This document shows, piece by piece, positions 47,794 to 55,227 of a DNA stretch of 64,000 nucleotides. Source of the DNA: GCA-2722315 sp032251355 (GTDB taxonomy: Bacteria; Pseudomonadota; Gammaproteobacteria; Xanthomonadales; Wenzhouxiangellaceae); contig JAVVDV010000008.1 of assembly GCA_032251355.1 (NCBI GenBank), positions 1 to 64,000 of the forward strand. The letters run 5' to 3'. The first letter of the stretch is position 1. The number at the start of each line of letters is the position of its first letter. The position numbers and the translations under genes were made by a program. The notes under the pieces are model-generated. The model made no database searches. It saw only the letters and a program-made list of their open reading frames with translations, and was not told the DNA's origin.

Positions 47794-48132
47794 TCACAGC
47801 GCGTCCACGCCGGTCTCACCGGTGCGGATGCGCATGGCGAACTCGAGTTCGGTCACGAAGATCTTGCCGTCGCCGATCTTGCCGCTGTTGGCGGCGCCTC
47901 GAATGGCATCGACGGCGTGCTCCAGCAGTTCATCGGCGACGGCGATTTCCAGCTTGACCTTGGGCAGAAAATCGACGACGTACTCGGCGCCACGGTAGAG
48001 CTCGGTATGGCCCTTCTGGCGACCGAAGCCCTTGACCTCGGTGACGGTTACGCCGTGCACGCCGACCTCGGACAATTTCTCGCGCACATCATCGAGCTTG
48101 AAAGGCTTGACGATTGCAGTGATCATTTTCAT
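47794..48132 (-). CDS. glnK: PII nitrogen regulatory protein GlnK
   Basis: The protein has 112 residues, with ATG read from 48132 (MKMITAIVKPFKLDDV). The T-loop has the uridylylation tyrosine Y51 in YRGAEYVVDFLPK. The PII C-terminal signature GKIGDGKIFV is present, the ATP/2-oxoglutarate site. Position next to amtB identifies it as GlnK rather than GlnB. It senses nitrogen and carbon status, gates AmtB and signals to NtrB. Confidence 0.95.
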   Translation of the reverse strand: MKMITAIVKPFKLDDVREKLSEVGVHGVTVTEVKGFGRQKGHTELYRGAEYVVDFLPKVKLEIAVADELLEHAVDAIRGAANSGKIGDGKIFVTELEFAMRIRTGETGVDAL

Positions 48133-48164
48133 GGGTGATTCTCCGGTGAGGTTTCGAGGCTGAA

Positions 48165-48890
48165 TCAGAATTCCAGCGTCCAGCCCAGCCACAGGTTGGG
48201 CTTGTCGTCGGCCGCGATGACATCGCGGTCGCCGCCGTCGGTTTGCTCGTAGGTCAGGCTGAGCGTGCCGAAGTCACCCAGATCGCGCCCGAGGCTGATG
48301 CCCCAGTGGCCGTAGGAGAGTTCATCGCCGGCATCCGGGTTGCCGTCCTCGTCGAAGTCGTAATACCCGGCAAAGACGGACAGGGAAAACTTTTCAAGCG
48401 AAATGGGGAGATCGGCGCTGATGTTGTAGTAGAGATCGCCGGTATCGAAAGCCGACGCTCCGCTGACCTCGCCCCAATAGGTATAGGCCACGCTGGCCGA
48501 GACCGCTCCGAAGCCGAGTCCGAAGTAGGCTTCGGCATAGTCGAGATCGCCGCCGCCGGGATAGAGGTAGTAGATCGTTCCGATGTCGTAGCTGATGCCG
48601 GAGTCGCCGAATTCGTTGCCGAACCCGGCGTACAGGTCGACCTCGGCATCTTCCTTGCCGCCAAAATCGACGTTCGACAGCCAGGTGCCGAAATACAGCC
48701 CCGACTCGTTCTCCCAGTCCAGGCCGCCCTGGATTGCCGCTCCGTCATCGGTCTGCGACACGCCGCGGAACAGGTAGTTGCTGACCACGCCGATGTTGCT
48801 GCTGACCTGCGCCGTTGCCGGGGCGGTAAATCCCAGGCCGATTGCCAACGGCAGCAGCAAACCGAGCATGACTCCTGACTGCTTGTTCAT
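48165..48890 (-). CDS. TorF-type putative outer-membrane porin (TIGR02001/Gcw_chp)
   Basis: This 241-residue protein has a signal peptide (LLLPLAIGLGFTAPATAQ) followed by the family opening VSSNIGVVSNYLFRGVSQTD and alternating beta strands ending in an aromatic C-terminus, GWTLEF, typical of outer-membrane barrels. Families of this kind often sit next to glnK-amtB; here the gene is first in that operon, 32 bp before glnK, behind NtrC sites. A role in nitrogen-compound passage across the outer membrane is inference. Confidence 0.87.
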   Translation of the reverse strand: MNKQSGVMLGLLLPLAIGLGFTAPATAQVSSNIGVVSNYLFRGVSQTDDGAAIQGGLDWENESGLYFGTWLSNVDFGGKEDAEVDLYAGFGNEFGDSGISYDIGTIYYLYPGGGDLDYAEAYFGLGFGAVSASVAYTYWGEVSGASAFDTGDLYYNISADLPISLEKFSLSVFAGYYDFDEDGNPDAGDELSYGHWGISLGRDLGDFGTLSLTYEQTDGGDRDVIAADDKPNLWLGWTLEF

Positions 48891-48956
48891 GAACACCCTC
48901 CTGATTTTGATGGTTGAGGCACCCCGGCCACGCTGCCGGGCGCACGAGCGTGCTAA

Positions 48957-48972
48957 TACACGATCCGTGCCA
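48957..48972 (-). promoter_or_regulatory. Candidate sigma-54 promoter of porin-glnK-amtB
   Basis: The minus strand reads TGGCACGGATCGTGTA. The -24 TGGCAC is perfect; the -12 block is GTGTA instead of TTGCA, so the usual GC is GT. Location between the NtrC sites and the porin gene supports it despite the mismatch. Confidence 0.5.
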
Positions 48973-49037
48973 GAACCTGGAATGCTTTCAGAATCAGAAA
49001 GATGAGGGGGAATCAGTCGGCCACAGTCGGATCGCGC

Positions 49038-49086
49038 TGCACCACCAGCGTGCAGCGCGCGCTGACAGATGCACCAGCGTGGTGCG
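49038..49086. promoter_or_regulatory. Two tandem NtrC enhancer sites
   Basis: TGCACCACCAGCGTGCA (49038-49054) and TGCACCAGCGTGGTGCG (49070-49086) both fit the NtrC pattern GCAC-N7-GTGC. Their centres are 32 bp apart, about three helical turns on one DNA face, and they lie about 70-115 bp upstream of the sigma-54-like element, a normal enhancer distance. Confidence 0.75.
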
Positions 49087-49101
49087 CTTCGGTCGAATGC
49101 T

Positions 49102-49121
49102 AAAAAAGGCCGGACCGGCCT
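49102..49121 (-). terminator. Rho-independent terminator of coq7
   Basis: On the minus strand AGGCCGGTCCGGCCT is followed by six T residues (A at 49102-49107 on the plus strand). It begins 10 bp after the coq7 stop and insulates it from the NtrC sites. Confidence 0.75.
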
Positions 49122-49131
49122 GGCGGGCGAG

Positions 49132-49773
49132 CTACACCCGGTAGACGATGAACTTCATGATGCCGGCCGTGACCGCCATCAGGTGCTGCAGCGGGCGGGG
49201 CAGGGTGGCGGCACCGGACTGGCGGGCGAGTTCGGCGTGGCGAGCCTCGTCGATTTTCATCTGCTCGACCACCGCGCGCGAGCGCTGGTCGGGTTCGGGC
49301 AACTGCTGAAGATGCTCGTCGAGATGGGCCTCGACCTGGCGTTCGGTAGCCTCGACGAAACCGAGGCTCCAACGATCACCGGCGGCACCGGCGGCCGCGC
49401 CGATGGCGAATGAGCCGGCGTACCAGAACGGGTTGAGCAGGCTGGGTCGGCTGCCCAGCGCATCGAGCCGTTCGGCGCACCAGCGCAGGTGGTCGACTTC
49501 TTCGGCTGCGGCATGTTCCATTTCGGCGCGTACCTTCGGCAGCCGGGCGGTGACGGCCTGGCCGGCGTACAGGGCCTGGGCACAGACCTCGCCGGTGTGG
49601 TTGATGCGCATCAGCCCGGCGGCATGCTTTTTCTGTTCGGCGTCGAGTTGGCCTTCTTCGATTTCGCGCGCTGGCGAGACGCGTTCCACGGCCGGCGCCG
49701 GGGCCAGTGTGACGCGCAGAGCATCATCGAGGCGGCAGATGAGGCGATCAATGGGCGATCTGGATTCGTTCAT
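49132..49773 (-). CDS. coq7: Demethoxyubiquinone hydroxylase Coq7
   Basis: This 213-residue diiron protein carries the iron ligands of the ferritin-like fold in MRINHTGEVCAQALY (E), MEHAAAEEVDHLRW (E and H), QVEAHLDEHL and MKIDEARHAE (E and H). It adds the C5 (C6) hydroxyl in ubiquinone synthesis at the inner membrane. It is monocistronic, with a terminator just after it. Confidence 0.93.
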   Translation of the reverse strand: MNESRSPIDRLICRLDDALRVTLAPAPAVERVSPAREIEEGQLDAEQKKHAAGLMRINHTGEVCAQALYAGQAVTARLPKVRAEMEHAAAEEVDHLRWCAERLDALGSRPSLLNPFWYAGSFAIGAAAGAAGDRWSLGFVEATERQVEAHLDEHLQQLPEPDQRSRAVVEQMKIDEARHAELARQSGAATLPRPLQHLMAVTAGIMKFIVYRV

Positions 49774-49816
49774 GATCGGTATTGTACGAACCGCGCGCCT
49801 GGGCGTGCGTCGGTTT

Positions 49817-50170
49817 TCAGCCCTCGCGCCGGTTGCGGTCGGATTGGGTCTCGATTACGCGTTGCTCCGGGCCATCGCCCCAGATCTCGATCAGCCTGCC
49901 TGCGCGCATCACCAGCCCGCCGGACAGCCGGTCGCTGCCATCGGAGGAGAACTCGAAGCGCCAGCGTCGCCACAGGCACAGGCCGTTCGGACCGCGCGCC
50001 AGACGCGTACGGTCCAGCGCCACGGTCTGGTCCAGCAGTTGCCAACGCTGGGCGCGGCAGAAGGCACGCGCGGTGTTGCGCGCCTGGTCCAGCGCCCGCA
50101 TTGCCGCGTGCCACCACATCAGCAGCGCGCCCAGCAGCAACAGGGCCGGCCATAGCGAGTCGGGCGGCAT
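49817..50170 (-). CDS. DUF3301 small membrane-anchored protein
   Basis: This 117-residue protein has one N-terminal membrane helix (LWPALLLLGALLMWWHAAM), then a conserved soluble part: ALDQARNTARAFCRAQRWQLLDQTVAL and LWRRWRFEFSSDGSDRLSGGLVMRAGRL. This order is the DUF3301 pattern, with the C in AFC conserved. No function is established. It lies 11 bp after the Smr gene, probably cotranscribed. Confidence 0.82.
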   Translation of the reverse strand: MPPDSLWPALLLLGALLMWWHAAMRALDQARNTARAFCRAQRWQLLDQTVALDRTRLARGPNGLCLWRRWRFEFSSDGSDRLSGGLVMRAGRLIEIWGDGPEQRVIETQSDRNRREG

Positions 50171-50181
50171 CGGGCGCGTGC

Positions 50182-50709
50182 TCAGGCCTTGACCAGCACG
50201 TAGACCGCGCCGGTGCCGCCGTCACTGGGCGGCGCCGAGGCAAACGCCAGCACGCGCGGATGGTGGCTGAGCATGCGCGCGGTCAGTTGCTTGAGACGCG
50301 GTCCGCCGGGCCCGGAGCGCAGCCCCTTGCCGTGAATGATCTTGACGCAGCGCCGGCCATTTGCCAGCGCGTCGTCGAGAAAGCTGCGGATCGAGCTGCG
50401 CGCGGCTTCGGTGTTCATCTGGTGCAGGTCCAGCTCGTCCTGGACCTGCCAATGGCCCCGCCGCAGCCGCATCAGCACGCGCCGCTGCAGTCCCGGCCGG
50501 GTCCAGCCCAGCTCCTCGCCGGTATCGAAATGCTCGCCGTGGGGTCGTGCCCGATCAAGGTCGTCGATCACCTGGCGCTCGTCGGCCTCGCGCATCCGTG
50601 GTGCCGGAGCGACGCGCGTCGGCGGCACCGCGACGCGCGAAGAGCGCAGCGGTCGGACGGCGCCGACATGGTTGCGAAACAGTTTGTCGTCCTCGTCGTC
50701 GTGCTGCAT
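50182..50709 (-). CDS. Smr-domain (MutS2 C-terminal-like) endonuclease, YfcN/SmrB type
   Basis: This 175-residue protein has the ATG read from 50709 (MQHDDEDDKLF). The N-terminal half is disordered and arginine-rich; the Smr domain covers about 90-175 with ELDLHQMNTEAARSSIRSFL (the LDLHG-like motif), VKIIHGKGLRS (HGxGx-hG) and a final strand GAVYVLVKA. SmrB-type proteins cut mRNA at collided ribosomes. The E. coli counterpart is similar in length. Family firm, ribosome role by analogy. Confidence 0.88.
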   Translation of the reverse strand: MQHDDEDDKLFRNHVGAVRPLRSSRVAVPPTRVAPAPRMREADERQVIDDLDRARPHGEHFDTGEELGWTRPGLQRRVLMRLRRGHWQVQDELDLHQMNTEAARSSIRSFLDDALANGRRCVKIIHGKGLRSGPGGPRLKQLTARMLSHHPRVLAFASAPPSDGGTGAVYVLVKA

Positions 50710-50813
50710 GGGCCAACTCCGCGTGCGCCGCATCCGGAATGGCCGCCGGTGGGCATGGGGGTCTCGCAACCAAGTATAGTTAACGATTGCAACCCCAATT
50801 CTGGCACATCGGC

Positions 50814-51590
50814 ATGCATATCCTGATCAGCAACGACGACGGCCTGGATGCGCCCGGCATCCGTGCCCTGGCCGCAGAGATCGGTCGCCGCGTCGATCGC
50901 GTCACGCGCGTGGCGCCGGACCGAGATCGCTCGGGCGCGAGCAACTCGCTGACCCTGGACCGGCCGATCCGGGTCGAGACCGTCGAGCCGGGCGTGTTCA
51001 AGGTCTACGGCACGCCGACCGACTGTGTGCACATCGGCATCACCGGACTGCTCAGCGACGAGCCCGATATGGTCGTCTCGGGCATCAATGCCGGTGCCAA
51101 CCTGGGCGATGATGTGCTGTATTCGGGCACCGTGGCTGCGGCGATGGAAGGACGTTTTCTTGGCCTGCCGGCGATGGCCGTATCGCTGGCCTATGGTGGC
51201 GGCGGTCCGACCCATTTCGAGACCGGGGCGCGCGTGGCCCGCATCCTGATGGACCGACTGGTGGCCGATCCGCTGCCGGCCGACACCATTCTCAACGTCA
51301 ACGTGCCCGACCGGCCGTGGTCGGAAATTCGCGGTTTCGAGACCACACGGCTCGGCCATCGTCACCGCTCCGAGGATGTCATCCCGCTGGACGATCCGCG
51401 TGGCCGCCGCTTTTTCTGGATCGGCGCGCCCGGTGGCGAACAGGACAACGGCCCCGGTACCGATTTTCACGCCATCCGCAACGGCTTTGTGTCGGTCACG
51501 CCGATCCACGTCGATCTGACCCGCTACCAGGCGCTGGAGCAGGTCGGCAAGTGGGTGGCCGAAGCACGACTCGATGCCGACGCGGCCTGA
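50814..51590 (+). CDS. surE: 5'/3'-nucleotidase SurE
   Basis: This 258-residue protein starts MHILISNDDGLDAPGI, where D8 and D9 are metal ligands. Further conserved parts are VAPDRDRSGASNSLTL (Ser and Asn ligands), VVSGINAGANLGDDVLYSGTVAAAMEG and ILNVNVPD. It hydrolyses nucleoside monophosphates and exopolyphosphate. It is first of surE-pcm-yqaA-nlpD, 27 bp before pcm. Confidence 0.96.
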   Translation: MHILISNDDGLDAPGIRALAAEIGRRVDRVTRVAPDRDRSGASNSLTLDRPIRVETVEPGVFKVYGTPTDCVHIGITGLLSDEPDMVVSGINAGANLGDDVLYSGTVAAAMEGRFLGLPAMAVSLAYGGGGPTHFETGARVARILMDRLVADPLPADTILNVNVPDRPWSEIRGFETTRLGHRHRSEDVIPLDDPRGRRFFWIGAPGGEQDNGPGTDFHAIRNGFVSVTPIHVDLTRYQALEQVGKWVAEARLDADAA

Positions 51591-51617
51591 CCTGCAGCGT
51601 TTGCACGGGTGGCGGCG

Positions 51618-52283
51618 ATGAATGCCGAGATGATCAGCCGCGGTATCGGCATGACCTCCGAACGTACCCGGCGCCGACTGGTCGAACAGCTTCGCGCCCA
51701 GGGGATTGGCGATGAGCGCGTGCTCGATGCGATTGCGTCGGTGCCGCGCCACATGTTCGTCGACGAGGCGCTGTCCAGCCGCGCGTATGAAAACAGCGCC
51801 CTGCCGATCGGCCGTGGCCAGACCATCTCCCAGCCGCTGGTGGTGGCGATGATGACCGAGGCCGTGCTGGCTTCACCGCGGCATGCCAAGGTGCTGGAAA
51901 TCGGCACCGGCTCGGGGTACCAGGCCGCGGTGCTGGCGCGCCTGTTCAGCCAGGTGTTTTCGACCGAGCGAATCGGCGAACTGGCCCGGCTGGCGCGTCA
52001 GCGGCTGCATGCGCTGAAGTTGCACAATGTCTTCACCCGGCACGCCGACGGGCTCGAGGGTTGGCCGACCCAGGCGCCGTTCGATGCCATCATGGTCACC
52101 GCCGGCGGTCGCGTGCCGGAGTCGCTGCGCGATCAACTCGGCGACGGCGGCGTGCTGGTCGCACCGGTCGGACAGCCCGACGGCAGCCAGCAACTGGTGC
52201 GCTGGCAGCGTCAGGGTGAGGAATGGCAGCAGCAGATGCTGGGTGCGGTCAGCTTCGTGCCGCTTCTGCCGGGCATGGACTGA
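51618..52283 (+). CDS. pcm: Protein-L-isoaspartate O-methyltransferase
   Basis: This 221-residue protein uses the ATG at 51618; a GTG at 51609 would add three residues. SAM-binding motif I is VLEIGTGSGYQAAVL; the upstream family motif is VPRHMFV..AYENSALPIGRGQTISQP, and post-I is FSTERIGELA. It repairs damaged aspartyl residues. It lies between surE and yqaA. Confidence 0.95.
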   Translation: MNAEMISRGIGMTSERTRRRLVEQLRAQGIGDERVLDAIASVPRHMFVDEALSSRAYENSALPIGRGQTISQPLVVAMMTEAVLASPRHAKVLEIGTGSGYQAAVLARLFSQVFSTERIGELARLARQRLHALKLHNVFTRHADGLEGWPTQAPFDAIMVTAGGRVPESLRDQLGDGGVLVAPVGQPDGSQQLVRWQRQGEEWQQQMLGAVSFVPLLPGMD

Positions 52284-52292
52284 GCGCGGGCG

Positions 52293-52868
52293 ATGTTTCG
52301 GGCACTGTATGATCGCGCACTGCGCTGGGCGCGCCACCGCCATGCGCGGCGCTACCTGGTCGGGCTGAGCTTTGCCGAGGCCACCTTCTTTCCGGTGCCG
52401 CCGGACGTGATGCTCGCTCCCATGGTGCTGGCCGAGCGCAATCGCGCCTGGTCGCTGGCCTGGTTGACCACCATCACCTCGGTCGCCGGCGGTCTGGCCG
52501 GCTACCTGATCGGCTGGCTGGCGCTGGAGGCGGTCTGGCCGCTGATCGAGCGGGTCGGCTACGTCGAGCCCTACCGGGCGGCCGTGGCTGCTTTCGATAC
52601 CTGGGGCATCGGCTTCGTGATCGTGGCCGGGTTCACGCCGATCCCGTTCAAGCTGATCACGATTGCGGCCGGCGCATTGCTGATGCCGCTGCCGGGCTTC
52701 GTGCTCGGTAGCCTGATCGGACGCGGGGCGCGCTTTTTCCTGGTCGCGGCAATCATCTGGGCCGGGGGCGAGCGCGCGGCCGAGCGGTTGCGCGGCTGGG
52801 TCGATGCAATCGGTTGGACGGTGGTCGGGTTGTGTGTGCTGGTGGGCGTGTTTTTCCTGATGCGATGA
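52293..52868 (+). CDS. YqaA/DedA-family membrane protein
   Basis: This 191-residue protein has about five hydrophobic segments. The DedA/VTT-type signature appears as FFPVPPDVMLAPMVLAERN and GAGFTPIPFKLITIAAGALLMP-like arrangement (AGFTPIPFKLITIAAGA), with a conserved arginine in GRGARFFLVAAI. VTT-fold proteins move phospholipids or polyprenyl phosphate across membranes. The gene overlaps nlpD by 4 nt; yqaA between pcm and nlpD is a known arrangement. Confidence 0.88.
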   Translation: MFRALYDRALRWARHRHARRYLVGLSFAEATFFPVPPDVMLAPMVLAERNRAWSLAWLTTITSVAGGLAGYLIGWLALEAVWPLIERVGYVEPYRAAVAAFDTWGIGFVIVAGFTPIPFKLITIAAGALLMPLPGFVLGSLIGRGARFFLVAAIIWAGGERAAERLRGWVDAIGWTVVGLCVLVGVFFLMR

Positions 52869-53776
52869 GAGTCGGGCCGCAAGGCAAGCGATGGCGATGC
52901 GCGGCGGTGCTGCTGGCAGCATCGGCATTGGCCGCCTGTGGCGCACCGGGTCCGCTGCCGCCCGAGGCGCGCTCGACGCGGGCGGCAAGCGTGGAGCGGC
53001 CTGACATCTACCGGGTTGTCGGTGGCGACACGCTGTACTCGATCGCGTTCCGCTTCGGGCTGGATTGGCGCGAGGTCGCGCGCTGGAATGACATCGGTCC
53101 CCCGCACCTGATCCGGCCGGGCCAGACGCTGGTGCTCAAGGGTGTCGAGCGTATGGGAAGCGCGGTTGCAGCCGTGCCGGGCGAACGCACGGCGGCGCCG
53201 GCCAGCTCGCGGCAGCCGGCGCGCAGCCGGCCCGCCCCATCGCCCACCCAGGCCGGCTCGACGCCCGCGAAACCGAAGCCGGCGCAGCCGGTTGTGGCCT
53301 CTACAACCGCGCCGGAATCTGCGCCATCTCGTGCTGCACCGGCAGCATCACCGCCGGTATCGTCGGCGCCCGTTGCTGCCGCGCCGGGGGGAACCCGCAG
53401 CGTGCAGGGCGTGGAATGGCAATGGCCGAGCGCGGGCTCGCTGGCGCGCGGTTTCGACGGCAACAGTACGCGCAAGGGCATCCTGATCGCCGGCGCCGAG
53501 GGCCAGGGTGTCGTCGCGGCGGCCGATGGCGAGGTGGTCTACAGCGGCAACGGATTGATCGGCTACGGCGAACTGATTATCGTCAAGCATTCCGAGCGCA
53601 TGCTGTCGGCTTACGCCCACAATCGCGAGCGCCTGGTGGCCGAAGGCCAGCGGGTGCGTGCGGGTGAAACGATTGCCCGCATGGGCCGTAACGAGGACGG
53701 GCGCGCGGTGCTGCACTTCGAGATCCGGCGCGATGGCCAGCCGGCCGATCCGATCGGGTTCCTGCCGCCGCGCTGA
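52865..53776 (+). CDS. nlpD: NlpD-like lipoprotein: LysM plus degenerate LytM (M23) domain
   Basis: The protein has 303 residues. A lipobox (LAACG) follows the signal sequence. A LysM domain (about 44-93, YRVVGGDTLYSIAFRFGLDW) binds peptidoglycan, then comes a long Ala/Pro/Ser-rich linker and a C-terminal LytM domain (about 185-303) with GVVAAADGEVVYSGNG and LIIVKHSERMLSAYAHN. The zinc-site H-x-H of active M23 peptidases reads LHFE here, so it should be an amidase activator, like E. coli NlpD, rather than an enzyme. The usual downstream rpoS is absent. Confidence 0.9.
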   Translation: MRVGPQGKRWRCAAVLLAASALAACGAPGPLPPEARSTRAASVERPDIYRVVGGDTLYSIAFRFGLDWREVARWNDIGPPHLIRPGQTLVLKGVERMGSAVAAVPGERTAAPASSRQPARSRPAPSPTQAGSTPAKPKPAQPVVASTTAPESAPSRAAPAASPPVSSAPVAAAPGGTRSVQGVEWQWPSAGSLARGFDGNSTRKGILIAGAEGQGVVAAADGEVVYSGNGLIGYGELIIVKHSERMLSAYAHNRERLVAEGQRVRAGETIARMGRNEDGRAVLHFEIRRDGQPADPIGFLPPR

Positions 53777-53787
53777 ATCATCCGGGC

Positions 53788-54174
53788 TCAGGTGCGGGTG
53801 GCAGGTTCCCAGATCAGCGCGGCGACCACCGCGCGGCCCTCGCCGGCCAGAATGTTGAAGGTGCGCGCGGCGGCATCCAGAGGCATGACTTCCAGGCCGA
53901 TCGCGCGTTCGGCAAAGGCGTAGCGGATTGCGTGTGCAGGAAATTGCATCGTGCGGCCGCTGGCCAGCAGCACGACATCCGGGTCGAGTTCGAAGATCGG
54001 CTCGATCTCGGGTTCGGCGATCGCCGCGACCGAGCCGACCGGCCACTCGCGCACGCCATGCTCGGGCGACAGCAGCAGGCTGTGGGCGTAGTCCCGATCG
54101 ACGATGCGGATCGCCTCGTCGCCAAGCGAGTGAATGTAGTACTGGCCATCGTGCAGGTGTCGGGTCAGTTGCAT
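53788..54174 (-). CDS. Mth938-like (DUF498) protein
   Basis: This 128-residue protein has the ATG read from 54174 (MQLTRHLHDGQYYI). The Mth938/NDUFAF3-like fold shows as DPDVVLLASGRTMQFP and IGLEVMPLDAAARTFNILAGEGRAVVAAL, the M-x-T-x-x-A-x-x-T-Y-N-x-L pattern of the family. Mitochondrial relatives help assemble complex I; bacterial members are uncharacterised. It overlaps the yhbY stop by 10 nt on the same strand. Confidence 0.87.
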   Translation of the reverse strand: MQLTRHLHDGQYYIHSLGDEAIRIVDRDYAHSLLLSPEHGVREWPVGSVAAIAEPEIEPIFELDPDVVLLASGRTMQFPAHAIRYAFAERAIGLEVMPLDAAARTFNILAGEGRAVVAALIWEPATRT

Positions 54175-54470
54175 GGCTTGCGGTCGTTCACGGGCGGTTC
54201 GGGGCGGGGCCGGTAGAAGCAGGCGACCTGACCGATCTTCTGCACCAATTGCGCGCTGTGCGCACGGCCGATGGACTCGATCCACTCGGCGCGTTGCTCG
54301 CGTTCGCCGCGCAGCTTGATCTTGATGAGTTCGTGTACGGTCAGTGCCTGGTCGATCTCGGCCATGACATTGTCGCTCAAGCCGTTGCCGGCCACCGTCA
54401 CCACCGGCGACAGGTCGTGGCAGCGTCCACGCAGCTGGCGGCGCTCAGAAGCGGTCAGGGTCATTCCCAT
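54165..54470 (-). CDS. yhbY: YhbY ribosome-assembly RNA-binding protein (CRM domain)
   Basis: This 101-residue protein starts from the ATG read from 54470 or 54464. It is a single CRM domain: LTASERRQLRGRCHDLSPVVTVAGNGLSDNVMAEID, then HELIKIKLRGEREQR, corresponding to the GxxG loop (here AGNGL) and basic strand. YhbY binds pre-50S particles. It is divergent from rlmE-ftsH, the standard gammaproteobacterial layout. Confidence 0.92.
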   Translation of the reverse strand: MGMTLTASERRQLRGRCHDLSPVVTVAGNGLSDNVMAEIDQALTVHELIKIKLRGEREQRAEWIESIGRAHSAQLVQKIGQVACFYRPRPEPPVNDRKPCN

Positions 54471-54579
54471 ATTGGGGGTCTCGGGAAAAACCTGAATGCT
54501 AGCACCGCTGCGGTGCATGCCGCACGGCCCGGTGAATGCGATAATGTTCCGTGTATTCGGGGTGTCGAGCGGATTGTCG

Positions 54580-55191
54580 ATGAGTTCCAGCCACTGGCGT
54601 CGCCGCCAGTCCGACGATGTTTACGTCAAGCGCGCGCGCGCCCAGGGCTATCGGGCACGTGCGGCCTTCAAGCTGATCGAGCTCGATCAAAAGCATCGGC
54701 TGCTGCGCCCCGGCCAGCGTGTAGTGGATCTGGGTGCCGCGCCGGGGAGCTGGTCGCAGGTCGCCATCGAGCGCGTTGGCTCGGACGGCCGGGTGATCGC
54801 ACTGGACCTGCTGCCGATCGAGCCGATTGACGGCGTGCAGGCGATCGAAGGTGATTTCCATGCCGCCGAGGTGCTGGCCGAACTCGAACGCGCGCTGGGC
54901 GGCCGGCGCCTCGACCTTGTACTTTCGGACATGGCCCCCAACGTTTCAGGAATCGTCGATTCCGACCAAGCCCGCAGCATGGCGCTGGCCGAGCTGGCGC
55001 TGGAGTTTGCCCGCCAGTGGCTGGCACCCGGTGGCGGTTTCGTGGTCAAACTGTTCCAGGGCGAGGGCTTCGATGCGTTCGTGGCCGAAGCGCGCGGCGT
55101 GTTCGACGCGGTGCGGGTGCGCAAGCCCGAGGCCTCCCGGTCCGAAAGCCGCGAGATGTATTTGGTCGGAACTTCACGCAGAACGGGTTAA
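54580..55191 (+). CDS. rlmE: 23S rRNA 2'-O-ribose U2552 methyltransferase RlmE (FtsJ)
   Basis: This 203-residue protein has its ATG at 54580 (MSSSHWRRRQSDDVYVKRARA). The K-D-K-E tetrad region is visible: K in ARAAFKLIELDQK, D in LVLSDMAPNVSG, K in GGGFVVKLFQGEG and E near KPEASRSESREMYLV. SAM motif I is VVDLGAAPGSWSQ. It modifies the A-loop of 50S at a late assembly step. ftsH follows 36 bp later. Confidence 0.95.
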   Translation: MSSSHWRRRQSDDVYVKRARAQGYRARAAFKLIELDQKHRLLRPGQRVVDLGAAPGSWSQVAIERVGSDGRVIALDLLPIEPIDGVQAIEGDFHAAEVLAELERALGGRRLDLVLSDMAPNVSGIVDSDQARSMALAELALEFARQWLAPGGGFVVKLFQGEGFDAFVAEARGVFDAVRVRKPEASRSESREMYLVGTSRRTG

Positions 55192-55227
55192 AGTAGGGGT
55201 CGTGCCCCGCCAGACAGGAGCAACCGC

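Noticed and set aside
51601..51617. GTG at 51609 as the pcm start
   Set aside because: The ATG at 51618 is only three codons later and is followed by the normal Pcm beginning; the choice is not decisive.
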